From Algoriphagus ornithinivorans (lineage in GTDB: Bacteria > Bacteroidota > Bacteroidia > Cytophagales > Cyclobacteriaceae): a DNA stretch of 64,000 nucleotides. Shown in pieces: positions 8,598 through 16,597 of the stretch. How positions within the stretch are numbered: the first letter of the stretch is position 1; each line of letters begins with the position of its first letter. The position numbers were made by a program, and so were the translations under genes. The stretch spans positions 98,157 through 162,156 of the forward strand of contig NZ_FOVW01000009.1 in assembly GCF_900115305.1 (NCBI RefSeq). The letters run 5' to 3'. Under the pieces are notes generated by a model. That model searched no databases. It had not been told where the DNA came from and saw nothing but the letters and a program-made list of their open reading frames with translations.

Positions 8598-9773
8598 ATG
8601 TTTAGCCTTAAAATTCTCATCGTTGAAGATGACTCAGTCTCAGCTCTTTTGTTGCAAAGGGCTTTGGAGAAAAATAATCACGAAATTATTGGTATAGCAG
8701 ATACAGGTGAAAAAGCTTTGGACCTGCTCGATGAAAGTCATGCAGATATTGTGATGATGGACATCAATCTTGCAGGTGAACTCGATGGAATCACTACCAC
8801 AGAGATTATCAATGAAAAATTTGATATACCGGTCGTATACCTCAGCGCCAGTTCAGATGCTGAAACTCTCAATAAAGTTGTCGGTACGAATCCAAGTGCT
8901 TATGTGATCAAGCCTTTCAATATCCGTGAACTTAACATGGTAATTGAATTGGCAATCTTTAAAGATCGCAAGGAAAAAGAATTACAAAAGCTGAATAATG
9001 AGCTCGAGGAGAAAGTAAGGATGCGGACGGCTGAGCTTTATGAAGCAAATAAAGAGTTGACTAAAGCCCTTGAAAAAGAAAGAGAAATCAATGAATTGAA
9101 ATCCAGGATTGTCTTAAACGTATCTCATGGGTTTAAAACTCCACTGACTTCTATTTTGAGCTCTGCTCAGCTGCTACAGATGTATGCTGAAAAAGATCAT
9201 CCGTTCAAGCAAAAAATCGCCAAGCATGCGATGAAAATTGAAAATTCCGTTCGTGCCTTGAACAATCTGCTCACCAGTGTGCTATTCTTTGGAAAGGCTG
9301 ATGCGAACAAAATGGAGTTCAAGCCTAAAAAGATGTTTCTGGGAGCTTTTGTCAAGGAGTTGCTGGATACGGTTAAAGCCGGTATTGAGAATGATGTGAC
9401 CATCAAAACAGAATTGGGTGACCTGCCTAAAACCATTGTTTCGGATAGTGAAATTCTATACCAAACCTTCGAGAATTTACTTTCCAATGCTGTCAAATAC
9501 TCCAAAGATGGAAGCGAAGTTCTATTTAAGCTGGACTATAGAGATGGGCATCTTCACGGGACGGTGGTAGATAATGGAATTGGAATTCCCAAATCAGAAC
9601 AAAGCCAGCTGTTTGATCGTTTTTTCCGAGCAAAGAACGTGGGCATAGTGGAGGGCTCAGGTTTGGGTCTTTCTATTGTCAAAAAATGTATAGAAGTCAT
9701 GGGTGGAGAAATAGATTTTTCTAGCGAGGTGAATAAAGGAACTACCTTTGAAGTGAAAATCCCTGTAAAGTAA
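8598..9773 (+). CDS. response regulator receiver - histidine kinase hybrid
   Basis: 391 residues, cytoplasmic, with no membrane segment. An N-terminal receiver (about 5-120) carries the acidic pair EDD near residue 11, phospho-acceptor Asp55 in MMDINLAGE, and the switch Lys in VIKPF. A coiled coil (about 125-165) leads into a HisKA domain with His177 in SHGFKTP, then a HATPase domain (DNGIGI, GSGLGLSIV). The usual Glu of the H-box is Gly here. It lies 47 bp after the sensor kinase and one base before the ABC ATPase. It is the likely phosphate recipient from the upstream kinase, but the output partner of its own kinase domain is not evident nearby. Confidence 0.88.
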   Translation: MFSLKILIVEDDSVSALLLQRALEKNNHEIIGIADTGEKALDLLDESHADIVMMDINLAGELDGITTTEIINEKFDIPVVYLSASSDAETLNKVVGTNPSAYVIKPFNIRELNMVIELAIFKDRKEKELQKLNNELEEKVRMRTAELYEANKELTKALEKEREINELKSRIVLNVSHGFKTPLTSILSSAQLLQMYAEKDHPFKQKIAKHAMKIENSVRALNNLLTSVLFFGKADANKMEFKPKKMFLGAFVKELLDTVKAGIENDVTIKTELGDLPKTIVSDSEILYQTFENLLSNAVKYSKDGSEVLFKLDYRDGHLHGTVVDNGIGIPKSEQSQLFDRFFRAKNVGIVEGSGLGLSIVKKCIEVMGGEIDFSSEVNKGTTFEVKIPVK

Positions 9774-9774
9774 G

Positions 9775-10407
9775 ATGTTGATTTCAACCGAAAACATTCA
9801 ATATTCCCATCCGGGCCAAGCTCCTCTTTCTTTTCCTGACATTCATTTAAAAGCAAATGAAGCTCTCCTGGTTCTTGGTAAATCAGGAAGTGGAAAAACA
9901 ACTTTACTAAATATTTTGGGTGGTTTGCTAAAGCCTCACAGCGGAAGTGTAAGCATTGATGGCGTGGCTCTGAGCTCACTAGAAGGCTCAAATCTAGATC
10001 TTTTTAGAGGTAAAAATATCGGTATTGTATTTCAAAAACCTCACTTGTTAGCTCCCTTGACAGTGGAGGAAAACCTTCAAATGGCTCATTATTTTTCCAA
10101 GAAAAAGGGGCAGGAAATCAATCGCTTATTGGATGAGTTGGGCATTGGAGAAAAATCCAAGTCTAGAGTTCAAAACCTGAGCGAGGGAGAAGCACAAAGA
10201 GTTTCCATTGCAAGAGCATTGGTGAATTCTCCCAAGTTGATTTTGGCAGATGAACCTACCTCAAGCTTGGATGATGAGAACACTTTTAAAGTTTTGAACC
10301 TTTTGCAAACTCAAGCAAAAAAAATAGGAGCAGCTTTAATTATAGTGACTCACGATCAACGGGTTAAAGATCATATTCCTCAATTTATTGAAGTCAAAGG
10401 CGCATGA
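9775..10407 (+). CDS. ABC transporter ATP-binding protein (LolD/MacB-like)
   Basis: A 210-residue ABC ATPase. Walker A GKSGSGKTT is at residues 35-43, the signature LSEGEAQRVS starts at about 135, Walker B LILADEPTS is at about 155-163, and the switch His follows in VTHDQR. It is short, as in the LolD/FtsE/MacB branch that pairs with FtsX-like permeases rather than in importers. Its end overlaps the permease start by 4 nt (ATGA), so the two are translated together. With the permease and the DUF3299-like protein it resembles the Vibrio ZrgABCDE zinc-linked module, but the substrate is not shown by the sequence. Confidence 0.9.
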   Translation: MLISTENIQYSHPGQAPLSFPDIHLKANEALLVLGKSGSGKTTLLNILGGLLKPHSGSVSIDGVALSSLEGSNLDLFRGKNIGIVFQKPHLLAPLTVEENLQMAHYFSKKKGQEINRLLDELGIGEKSKSRVQNLSEGEAQRVSIARALVNSPKLILADEPTSSLDDENTFKVLNLLQTQAKKIGAALIIVTHDQRVKDHIPQFIEVKGA

Positions 10408-11642
10408 ATTTATTTCGATTAAGTTGGAAGTATTTGACATTCAGGCCTCCTTCCACTGGATTGAATGTGATTTTATTGGCATTGGGCCTTGCAATTATTA
10501 CTGTTTTACTGCTCGTTCAGGACCAGTTTGAAAATAAAATGACCAAGGATGCAGAGGGCATAGACCTAGTGGTCGGTGCTAAAGGCAGTCCACTTCAGCT
10601 CATTTTATCTGGGGTTTATCATATAGATTTTCCAACAGGGAATATTCCTTTGGAAGAAGCTAAAAAGCTATCAAGAAGTCGCTTGATTAAAAATATCATC
10701 CCCCTTGCCCTTGGAGACAATTATAAAGGCTATCGAATAGTAGGGACCAATCATGATTATCTCGGCCTGTTTGAAGCTCAATTTGATCAAGGAAAAGTTT
10801 GGGAACAGCCGTATGAGGTGGTAGTAGGTGCTACTGTTGCTTTAAGGGAGGGTCTCAAAGTTGGGGATACATTTGAGAGCAGCCATGGGATCAGCGTTGG
10901 TAGTCATGATCATGAGCACGACTATCAAGTTACAGGGATTCTTGCTCCCAGTGGAAATGTCATCGATAGATTGGTTTTGACCTCCATTGAAACGGTCTGG
11001 TATACCCATGAAGAAGAGTCTGAGTCAGAAGATGAAAAGGATCATGCCCAGCTTCATCAGGAAGTTTCTAAAACCGGCTTTCCTGAAGGAGATGAAGCAA
11101 AGGAGGTTACTTCTCTCTTGATTCAATACAGAAGCCCAATGGCAGCTGTTCAATTGCCTAGAATGATCAATTCAGGCACTTCTATGCAAGCCGCTTCTCC
11201 TACTTTTGAAATGGCTAGGTTATTTGAATTGCTGGGTATAGGTGTAAGTTTACTTCAAGGCTTGGCTTTTGTCTTAATTGGTATTTCGGGCTTAGGAATT
11301 TTCATAGCGCTTTATAATTCCTTGAAAGAAAGAAAATACGACTTGGCCATACTTAGAGCAATCGGAGCCTCCAGAGGGCAATTGGTATTTTTGATTTTCT
11401 TGGAAGGAATCATGCTTACCAGTATTGGAGCTTTAGTTGGGATTCTTTTAGGCCATAGTTTTTTAGCCGTAATTATTTCACAGAATGAACAGGGAGTTGC
11501 TGCCTCGCTAGATGCCTGGATTTTCTTAAAAGGAGAACTTTGGATACTTGTTTATGCGTTAGGGGTAGGTATTCTGGCCTCTCTTATTCCTGCGTGGTCA
11601 GCTTATCAAACAAGTATTGCAAAACAATTGACAAAGTCATAA
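10404..11642 (+). CDS. ABC transporter permease, FtsX/MacB-like, with His-rich loops
   Basis: 412 residues. One N-terminal membrane helix (about 20-40) is followed by a large periplasmic MacB-like domain (about 41-280) and three C-terminal helices (about 285-310, 335-360, 380-400), the FtsX fold. The cytoplasmic coupling loop ERKYDLAILRAIGASR is clear. The periplasmic domain carries unusual His/acid clusters: SHDHEHD near residue 170, and a stretch at about 198-224 with THEEESESEDEKDHAQLHQE. Such clusters suggest binding of Zn, Cu or Ni, but this is inference. It is coupled to the ATPase by a 4-nt overlap and followed by the DUF3299-like gene. Confidence 0.88.
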   Translation: MNLFRLSWKYLTFRPPSTGLNVILLALGLAIITVLLLVQDQFENKMTKDAEGIDLVVGAKGSPLQLILSGVYHIDFPTGNIPLEEAKKLSRSRLIKNIIPLALGDNYKGYRIVGTNHDYLGLFEAQFDQGKVWEQPYEVVVGATVALREGLKVGDTFESSHGISVGSHDHEHDYQVTGILAPSGNVIDRLVLTSIETVWYTHEEESESEDEKDHAQLHQEVSKTGFPEGDEAKEVTSLLIQYRSPMAAVQLPRMINSGTSMQAASPTFEMARLFELLGIGVSLLQGLAFVLIGISGLGIFIALYNSLKERKYDLAILRAIGASRGQLVFLIFLEGIMLTSIGALVGILLGHSFLAVIISQNEQGVAASLDAWIFLKGELWILVYALGVGILASLIPAWSAYQTSIAKQLTKS

Positions 11643-11666
11643 CTAGCAGCAGAATTAATTAAACCC

Positions 11667-12107
11667 ATGAAATATTTCAAAACCACCCTATTGACAGGAT
11701 TGCTTTCTTTAGGTTTCGCAGCTTTCACTTACGCGCAAAGCCCAAATGTATGGAAGAGCCTTTCGGAAGTTACCTATAAAATCAGTGAAGACAACTTTGG
11801 GGAGCTTTACGTTCCGGTATTCTCTGATAAAGTGAAGCAGCTGGAAGGAAAAGTAGTGGAGGCGGATGGTTACATTATTCCTTTCGAGGGAATGTTCAAG
11901 CCAGAGCATATTATTTTGTCCAGTTTACCACTTGCAGAATGCTTTTTTTGTGGTTCTGGTGGACCGGAAACGGTCATGGAAGTAATGCTGAAAACACCTA
12001 TCAAATACACCTCAAAAAGAGTGAAGGTAAGAGGGAAGTTGACTCTCAATTCCAAGGACCCTGAAAAGTTGATGTATATTTTGAAGGATGCTACCTTGGT
12101 AGATTAG
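11667..12107 (+). CDS. DUF3299-like exported protein
   Basis: 146 residues with a signal peptide ending near TYAQ (about 24). The mature part resembles DUF3299: a small OB-like beta fold with the block VEADGYIIPFE and a CFFCG motif (Cys92, Cys95) followed by GGPETVMEV. The two cysteines could bind metal or be redox active. In gamma-proteobacteria, DUF3299 genes sit with an ABC ATPase, an FtsX-like permease and the zinc-related ZrgA; here it ends the ATPase-permease operon (24-bp gap). The likely site is the periplasm, as an accessory of that transporter. Exact role unknown. Confidence 0.75.
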   Translation: MKYFKTTLLTGLLSLGFAAFTYAQSPNVWKSLSEVTYKISEDNFGELYVPVFSDKVKQLEGKVVEADGYIIPFEGMFKPEHIILSSLPLAECFFCGSGGPETVMEVMLKTPIKYTSKRVKVRGKLTLNSKDPEKLMYILKDATLVD

Positions 12108-12116
12108 AAAAAAAGG

Positions 12117-12137
12117 AGCCCTGAAAATTTCAGGGCT
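12117..12137. terminator. bidirectional terminator
   Basis: AGCCCTGAAA (12117-12126) pairs with TTTCAGGGCT (12128-12137). A short T-run follows on the plus strand and a run of seven T lies just beyond on the minus strand. It separates the convergent DUF3299-like and aminotransferase genes. Confidence 0.85.
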
Positions 12138-12143
12138 TTTGTA

Positions 12144-12965
12144 TTAATAGCAGAGCTCCTTTTCCAATTCTTTAAATTTTTCCAGCAAATTAACGGAAAT
12201 CGGTCCGGGTTTACCATTCCCTATGGTTCTATCATCAATTTGTGTTACCGGTAATAGAACTTTGGTGGTACTACAGATAAAGGCCTCATCTGCTTCCCAT
12301 ACTTCCTGCAGACTGATAGGTCGAATGGTGACCTGACCTGCTATTTTAATTAAATTTTTTCGGGTAATTCCAAGAAGAATATGCTCACTTGGAGTGATTA
12401 GCTCACCATCCTTCACAATAAAGAAGTTGCTTCTGGAGCTTTCACTGATAAACCCGTTCATATGATATAATACATCCTCGGCACCTTGCTTCTTCCACTG
12501 AGCCGAATGCCATACTGCAAGTGCATAGTTGGTGGTTTTGATGTCAGCTATTGGACGGACATATTCTAAGGTCAAAAGCTTAACTCCCTTTTCATATTTC
12601 TCTTCAGATGGGAAAATTAAGGACTCTGCAAAAATGAATAGTTTACCATCAGCGGGAGAAAAGTGGTTGTCCGAAACTCCACCGCTCAAAACCATTCTCA
12701 ACCCGCCTTGCTCCAAATCATTCTTTTCGATTAATTGCCCGATGATTTGGCGAAGTTCTTCTCTTGAATAATCTAAAGGAAGAAAGGTCTTTTCTGCTGA
12801 AGCAGTAAACCTATCCAAGTAATCCTCCAAAAACAGACCTTGATGATTGACTGTTCTGAAGAAATCAAAAATTCCATATCCCCTGATTAAGCCCAAGTCC
12901 ATTGGATGGATACTTGCAGTTTGAGTATCTATGATTTTTCCGTCAGCGAAGCAAAATGGTTTCAT
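12144..12965 (-). CDS. class IV PLP-dependent aminotransferase
   Basis: 273 residues of fold-type IV PLP enzymes (branched-chain or D-amino-acid aminotransferases, aminodeoxychorismate lyase). The Schiff-base lysine is Lys143 in DIKTTNYA. The phosphate and cofactor loops NGFISESSRSNFF and ICSTTKVLLPV are present, as is an N-terminal GYGIFDFFR block. The size fits the shorter D-amino-acid-transaminase/PabC branch better than IlvE (about 310). Substrate specificity cannot be read from the sequence. It stands alone, convergent with the ABC operon and divergent from the following lipoprotein. Confidence 0.88.
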   Translation of the reverse strand: MKPFCFADGKIIDTQTASIHPMDLGLIRGYGIFDFFRTVNHQGLFLEDYLDRFTASAEKTFLPLDYSREELRQIIGQLIEKNDLEQGGLRMVLSGGVSDNHFSPADGKLFIFAESLIFPSEEKYEKGVKLLTLEYVRPIADIKTTNYALAVWHSAQWKKQGAEDVLYHMNGFISESSRSNFFIVKDGELITPSEHILLGITRKNLIKIAGQVTIRPISLQEVWEADEAFICSTTKVLLPVTQIDDRTIGNGKPGPISVNLLEKFKELEKELCY

Positions 12966-13087
12966 AATTTTTCATTAAGCTCTAAAATTAAGCAACCTAT
13001 TTTAATATTTTTGCTGTTTGATAATTTCATTTGAATAAGATTATAAAAAGAAAAAATAGTAACTTTACTTAAATTTTAATCAACTCC

Positions 13088-13504
13088 ATGAACAGATTTA
13101 TTCCTTTTTTGATTATTGTTATCTTTTTTGTCTCCTGTGGTTCAAGCTTAGAGGAGGAAAACTCAGAAATGAGAGCTAAAGTGATTGCCGTTCACGATGA
13201 AGTAATGCCAATGATGGGTAAACTGAAGTCCCTCGAAAAGCGGGCTATCAGCGAGGCTTCCGAATTAGAGGCTGAAAATTCCTCGGATTCTCTTAAAATT
13301 CAGGAATTAAAAGCCTTGGCTTATGACCTTGAGCAAGCCTATGAAGCCATGTTTGTTTGGATGAGGCAATATGATAATGAGAATGGTGAACGAAACCCAG
13401 AAGAGGTGAAAGTTTATTTGGAAGAACAGATGGAAAAAGTGAAAGTGGTGAATGAGAAAATTACCACTGCTCTGAACAAAGCGGATAAAACACTTAAAGA
13501 CTAA
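13088..13504 (+). CDS. lipoprotein with coiled coil, unknown function
   Basis: 138 residues. A lipoprotein signal (FFVSC, Cys17) is followed by an acidic, charged helical region with a strong coiled-coil pattern. Relatives in Cytophagales and Flavobacteriia are often labelled 'viral A-type inclusion protein', a name that reflects only coiled-coil similarity. The conserved hydrophobic MFVWMRQYD segment is the most distinctive part. It is presumably membrane-anchored. Its stop overlaps the convergent cytochrome c stop in the four bases CTAA. No function can be assigned. Confidence 0.75.
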   Translation: MNRFIPFLIIVIFFVSCGSSLEEENSEMRAKVIAVHDEVMPMMGKLKSLEKRAISEASELEAENSSDSLKIQELKALAYDLEQAYEAMFVWMRQYDNENGERNPEEVKVYLEEQMEKVKVVNEKITTALNKADKTLKD

Positions 13505-13950
13505 AGGTTTTCAGGCTTTTCAGAAAGAAATTTTTCCACATCTTTTGAGCTGATTACTCCTTCCTCATTTCCCCAGATATTGTATAAATAAGTACTGATT
13601 TGGGAGATCTCTAAAGCTGTGAGCTGGGGATTAGCAGGCATGGCTTGGTTATAAGCTTCTCCATTGACAATGATTTCCCCCTTTTGACCATTTTTCATTA
13701 TCCAGACACTTCTATGAATACTTTCTTTGAAGTAATCTGATTCATTCAAAGGAGGAATAAGTTTCCCCAGCCCCTTACCATCCTTCTGATGACAATTTGC
13801 ACAGTAATTTTCATAAAGTGCTTTTCCATTTACGGCATATTTCATCACATCTGGATTAGAAATTTGAGCCAGTGTATTATCCTTATCGGATGATTTGGGA
13901 GAGCAGGCAAAAGTGGCTAAAAAAAGAATACCTAATAGAACTCTTTTCAT
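13501..13950 (-). CDS. c-type cytochrome lipoprotein
   Basis: 149 residues with a lipobox (TFAC, Cys16), so anchored in the envelope. One haem c site, CANCH (Cys50, Cys53, His54), is followed by GKGLGKLIPPL; the likely distal ligand is Met104 in QAMPAN. This is a single-haem class I cytochrome c domain of normal size. Its start overlaps the SCO stop by 4 nt and it ends the hemJ-SCO-cytochrome c operon. This suggests an electron carrier or accessory near a copper oxidase or similar respiratory step, although no oxidase subunit lies in the window. Confidence 0.9.
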   Translation of the reverse strand: MKRVLLGILFLATFACSPKSSDKDNTLAQISNPDVMKYAVNGKALYENYCANCHQKDGKGLGKLIPPLNESDYFKESIHRSVWIMKNGQKGEIIVNGEAYNQAMPANPQLTALEISQISTYLYNIWGNEEGVISSKDVEKFLSEKPENL

Positions 13951-14582
13951 GACCCCAGCAATTTTGGAATATCCTTGATCAGGTTATCCACCTGGTCCGA
14001 TTTGGTACCGTCATAGACGCCTCTGATGTGGCCTTCCTGATCAACCAAAACAAAAGCCCCACTATGTAGAAAACCTCCCGGTTCATTCTGATCTTCCATT
14101 GCAGTTGTCAGATAACTTGTCTGGCCGATTTCATAGATTTTTTGAGGTTCTCCCGTTAGGAAATTCCAGGTTTTCGCATTCTCAATCCCTAGTTTTTCCG
14201 CATAATCTTTCAGAACCTCCTGAGTATCATAAGTAGGATCAATAGAGTGACTCAATATCTTAAAATTAGGATTGTCTCCAAATGCCTCGTGAACTCGGAG
14301 CATTTCTTTTTTCATGATAGGGCATATAGTAGGGCAGCTAGTGAAGAAAAAATCAGCTACATAGACCTTGCCTTTGACATCTTGATTGGAAATTGTATCC
14401 CCTTCTTGATTGATAAAAGCAAATTCAGCAATTTGATGGTAAACAGTATCTCCAGCATCATCGACATGCCAATTTCCCAATTTCGGTAATACTTCTTGTG
14501 AACTTTCTTCACTGGCAGGTTTACACTGCCAAAATATCCAAACGCTAACTAAAGCCAGTATTCCAATTCCTTTAATCTTCAT
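13947..14582 (-). CDS. SCO family copper chaperone lipoprotein
   Basis: 211 residues. The lipobox is WQC (Cys20), followed by a thioredoxin-like SCO domain. The copper-binding CPTIC (Cys83, Cys87) and the distal His173 in FLHSGAF are present, the full SCO metal triad. SCO proteins deliver copper to, or keep reduced, the CuA site of cytochrome c oxidase on the outside of the inner membrane. It lies 6 nt after hemJ and overlaps cytochrome c by 4 nt, giving a coherent respiratory-assembly operon (haem synthesis, copper delivery, electron carrier). Confidence 0.93.
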   Translation of the reverse strand: MKIKGIGILALVSVWIFWQCKPASEESSQEVLPKLGNWHVDDAGDTVYHQIAEFAFINQEGDTISNQDVKGKVYVADFFFTSCPTICPIMKKEMLRVHEAFGDNPNFKILSHSIDPTYDTQEVLKDYAEKLGIENAKTWNFLTGEPQKIYEIGQTSYLTTAMEDQNEPGGFLHSGAFVLVDQEGHIRGVYDGTKSDQVDNLIKDIPKLLGS

Positions 14583-14588
14583 GGGTGA

Positions 14589-15125
14589 TTAAGATTTTGA
14601 TCTATATTTTTTATAAAGCCTGATTCCCAACATGAGCAGAATCCCAAGACCTATTAGGCCTGCAATTCCCCAAACCATACTGAGGGTATTTTTTAATACT
14701 ATCAGGAAAACTATTGCAAAAAGCAACAGGGTAGAGGCTTCATTCCAAAGTCTTAACTGAGTAGAGCTCCATCGGGTTCGTCCTGCTTGAATTTCTTTGA
14801 AAAGTTTATGGCACCCCAAATGATAAGTGTAGAGCAAAACCACAAAACCCAATTTGGCATGCATGAATCCAAGTTCAAGGTACCCCATTCTGTAAGTTAA
14901 AACCCAAGTACCAAAAATCAGGGTTAAAATGGCAGAAGGCCAAGTGATAATGTACCACAACCTGGAAGCCATTAAGTCCAATTGAGGTTTTAAGATTTCC
15001 CGTTCTGCTTCAGGGCGATCCATGGCTTCTGTCTGGTAGATAAAAAGACGCACGATATAGAAAAGTCCTGCAAACCAGGTGACTACAAAAATGATGTGAA
15101 GTGCTTTGATATATTCGAAACCCAT
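14589..15125 (-). CDS. hemJ: protoporphyrinogen IX oxidase HemJ-like (CopD-family label)
   Basis: 178 residues with four or five membrane helices. The N-terminus, with His10 and the TWFAGLFYIVRLFIY block, matches the HemJ/UPF0093 family, which oxidises protoporphyrinogen IX in haem synthesis. Such proteins are often labelled CopD in Bacteroidota. The conserved MASRLWYIITWPS segment and the HAKLGFV block with its histidine are also HemJ-like. It is the first gene of the hemJ-SCO-cytochrome c operon and divergent from the small membrane-anchored ORF at 15178. Family assignment is strong; the enzymatic role is inferred from the family. Confidence 0.85.
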   Translation of the reverse strand: MGFEYIKALHIIFVVTWFAGLFYIVRLFIYQTEAMDRPEAEREILKPQLDLMASRLWYIITWPSAILTLIFGTWVLTYRMGYLELGFMHAKLGFVVLLYTYHLGCHKLFKEIQAGRTRWSSTQLRLWNEASTLLLFAIVFLIVLKNTLSMVWGIAGLIGLGILLMLGIRLYKKYRSKS

Positions 15126-15177
15126 TGTCAGAATTTTCGGCTAAATTAAGGCCTAATCCTTTTAACCCCTAAAGTTT

Positions 15178-15585
15178 TTGAAAAGTACTCGAATTCTATA
15201 CCTTTTGTTAAGTCTGTCTGTTTTGGCTTTGGTAGTATATATTTTAAAAGAAAGCTTCACTCAGCCCGGATTGGATCGATTTGAGGGGAAATTCGAAGAA
15301 CTTGGCTTTTATAGAAATGAAAATAATACTGGCCCGGTGCTGAGAATTTACGCGATAAAAGTTTTAAACGAGGAAGGCAACTGGATGAGAGAGTTCGCCG
15401 AAATGCAGCCACATACCAAATATGGAAAAACACTGGTTTACTTTTTCTCCCCGGAAGCTCCCTCAAAAATTGATCTTACTCCTAAGTATCCCTATTTTCA
15501 AGCAAGTTTAGAACCTTTGGTTTTAGCAAGGTTTGAAAAAAGTCCCATGGGCCAAAGTAAATTCCAAGAAGGTTTTTCACAATGA
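15178..15585 (+). CDS. membrane-anchored protein of unknown function
   Basis: 135 residues with a TTG start; no ATG is available in frame upstream of the hydrophobic segment. Residues 5-24 form one membrane anchor, followed by an about 110-residue soluble region with no motif I recognise. Its stop overlaps the meaB start in ATGA, so it is translated with meaB and probably belongs to the same transcript. No metabolic link can be read from the sequence. Confidence 0.65.
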   Translation: MKSTRILYLLLSLSVLALVVYILKESFTQPGLDRFEGKFEELGFYRNENNTGPVLRIYAIKVLNEEGNWMREFAEMQPHTKYGKTLVYFFSPEAPSKIDLTPKYPYFQASLEPLVLARFEKSPMGQSKFQEGFSQ

Positions 15586-16568
15586 GAAAAAGAAAGTCCT
15601 TAACTGAGTTTAAAAAAGGTGTTTTAGCTGGTGATAGAGTAGTTCTCTCCCAAGCAATCACTCTCGTGGAAAGCAATTTGGAAACTGATTCCAAACTTGC
15701 AGGAGATTTGGTTCAAGAGCTATTACCCTACGCTGGTAATTCTATTCGGGTGGGGATTACAGGTGTCCCGGGTGTAGGGAAGAGCACGTTCATTGAGTCA
15801 TTTGGAAAAATGCTCGTTGATAAAGGAAAAAAGGTAGCAGTACTTGCCGTGGATCCGAGTAGCCAAAAAACCAAAGGAAGCATTCTTGGAGATAAAACCA
15901 GGATGGAAAAACTAGCTTCAGATAAAAGAGCTTTCATCAGGCCTAGTCCATCAGGGAGTACTTTAGGCGGGGTAAGTTCCAAAACCCGTGAAGCCATGCT
16001 GATTTGTGAAGCGGCAGGCTTTGATGTGATTTTGGTCGAAACTGTCGGAGTGGGGCAATCAGAAATTGCCGTGAAAGGCATGGTTGATTTTTTTCTCCTT
16101 TTGATGCTTTCAGGAGCAGGAGATGAGCTCCAAGGGATTAAAAAAGGGATCATGGAAATGGCTGATGGGATGCTAATCAATAAAGCAGACGGAGATAACC
16201 TGCAACCTGCGAAAAAGGCTAAAGCTACCTATCAAAACGCTTTACACTTATTTCCATTGGGAGAGAATAATTGGTCTCCTAAGGTTCTGATAGGTTCCTC
16301 TATTTCTGGTATGGGTTTGCCAGAATGTTGGCAAATGATTGAAGATTTTCAGAGTAAAATGTTGGGTAATGGATTTTGGGAGAAAAATCGGGCCGAGCAA
16401 AGACTCAAATGGCTGGATGATAGTATTCAGGCATTGCTGGGCCGAGCATTTTACATGCATCCTGCTATTCAGAAAAAATTGAACGAAGGAAAAAAACAGG
16501 TTTTGGAAGGTGACCTAAACCCAATGAATCTTGCTAGAGAATTAACCTCTCATTTTTTGAAAAAATAA
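15582..16568 (+). CDS. meaB: methylmalonyl-CoA mutase-associated GTPase MeaB
   Basis: 328 residues of the MeaB/ArgK G3E GTPases. Walker A GVPGVGKST is at 61-69, followed by VAVLAVDPSSQ, GDKTRME, the switch segment VETVGVGQSE and the base-recognition NKAD near residue 198. MeaB protects B12-dependent methylmalonyl-CoA mutase and gates loading of adenosylcobalamin. The mutase subunits lie 11 kb away in this window and B12 uptake genes follow immediately, which supports this role over the old arginine-transport name. It overlaps the preceding small ORF by 4 nt. Confidence 0.94.
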   Translation: MRKRKSLTEFKKGVLAGDRVVLSQAITLVESNLETDSKLAGDLVQELLPYAGNSIRVGITGVPGVGKSTFIESFGKMLVDKGKKVAVLAVDPSSQKTKGSILGDKTRMEKLASDKRAFIRPSPSGSTLGGVSSKTREAMLICEAAGFDVILVETVGVGQSEIAVKGMVDFFLLLMLSGAGDELQGIKKGIMEMADGMLINKADGDNLQPAKKAKATYQNALHLFPLGENNWSPKVLIGSSISGMGLPECWQMIEDFQSKMLGNGFWEKNRAEQRLKWLDDSIQALLGRAFYMHPAIQKKLNEGKKQVLEGDLNPMNLARELTSHFLKK

Positions 16569-16569
16569 A

Positions 16570-16589
16570 GCCCCGAATTTTTTCGGGGC
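16570..16589. terminator. bidirectional terminator between meaB and btuG-like gene
   Basis: GCCCCGAA (16570-16577), a TTTT loop and TTCGGGGC (16582-16589). On the minus strand a T-rich run follows, so it best ends the btuB operon; it may also end meaB. Confidence 0.82.
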
Positions 16590-16597
16590 CAAATCAT

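Noticed and set aside
13088..13504. Viral origin of the coiled-coil lipoprotein (common 'viral A-type inclusion protein' label)
   Set aside because: It has a clear bacterial lipoprotein signal; the label reflects only coiled-coil composition.
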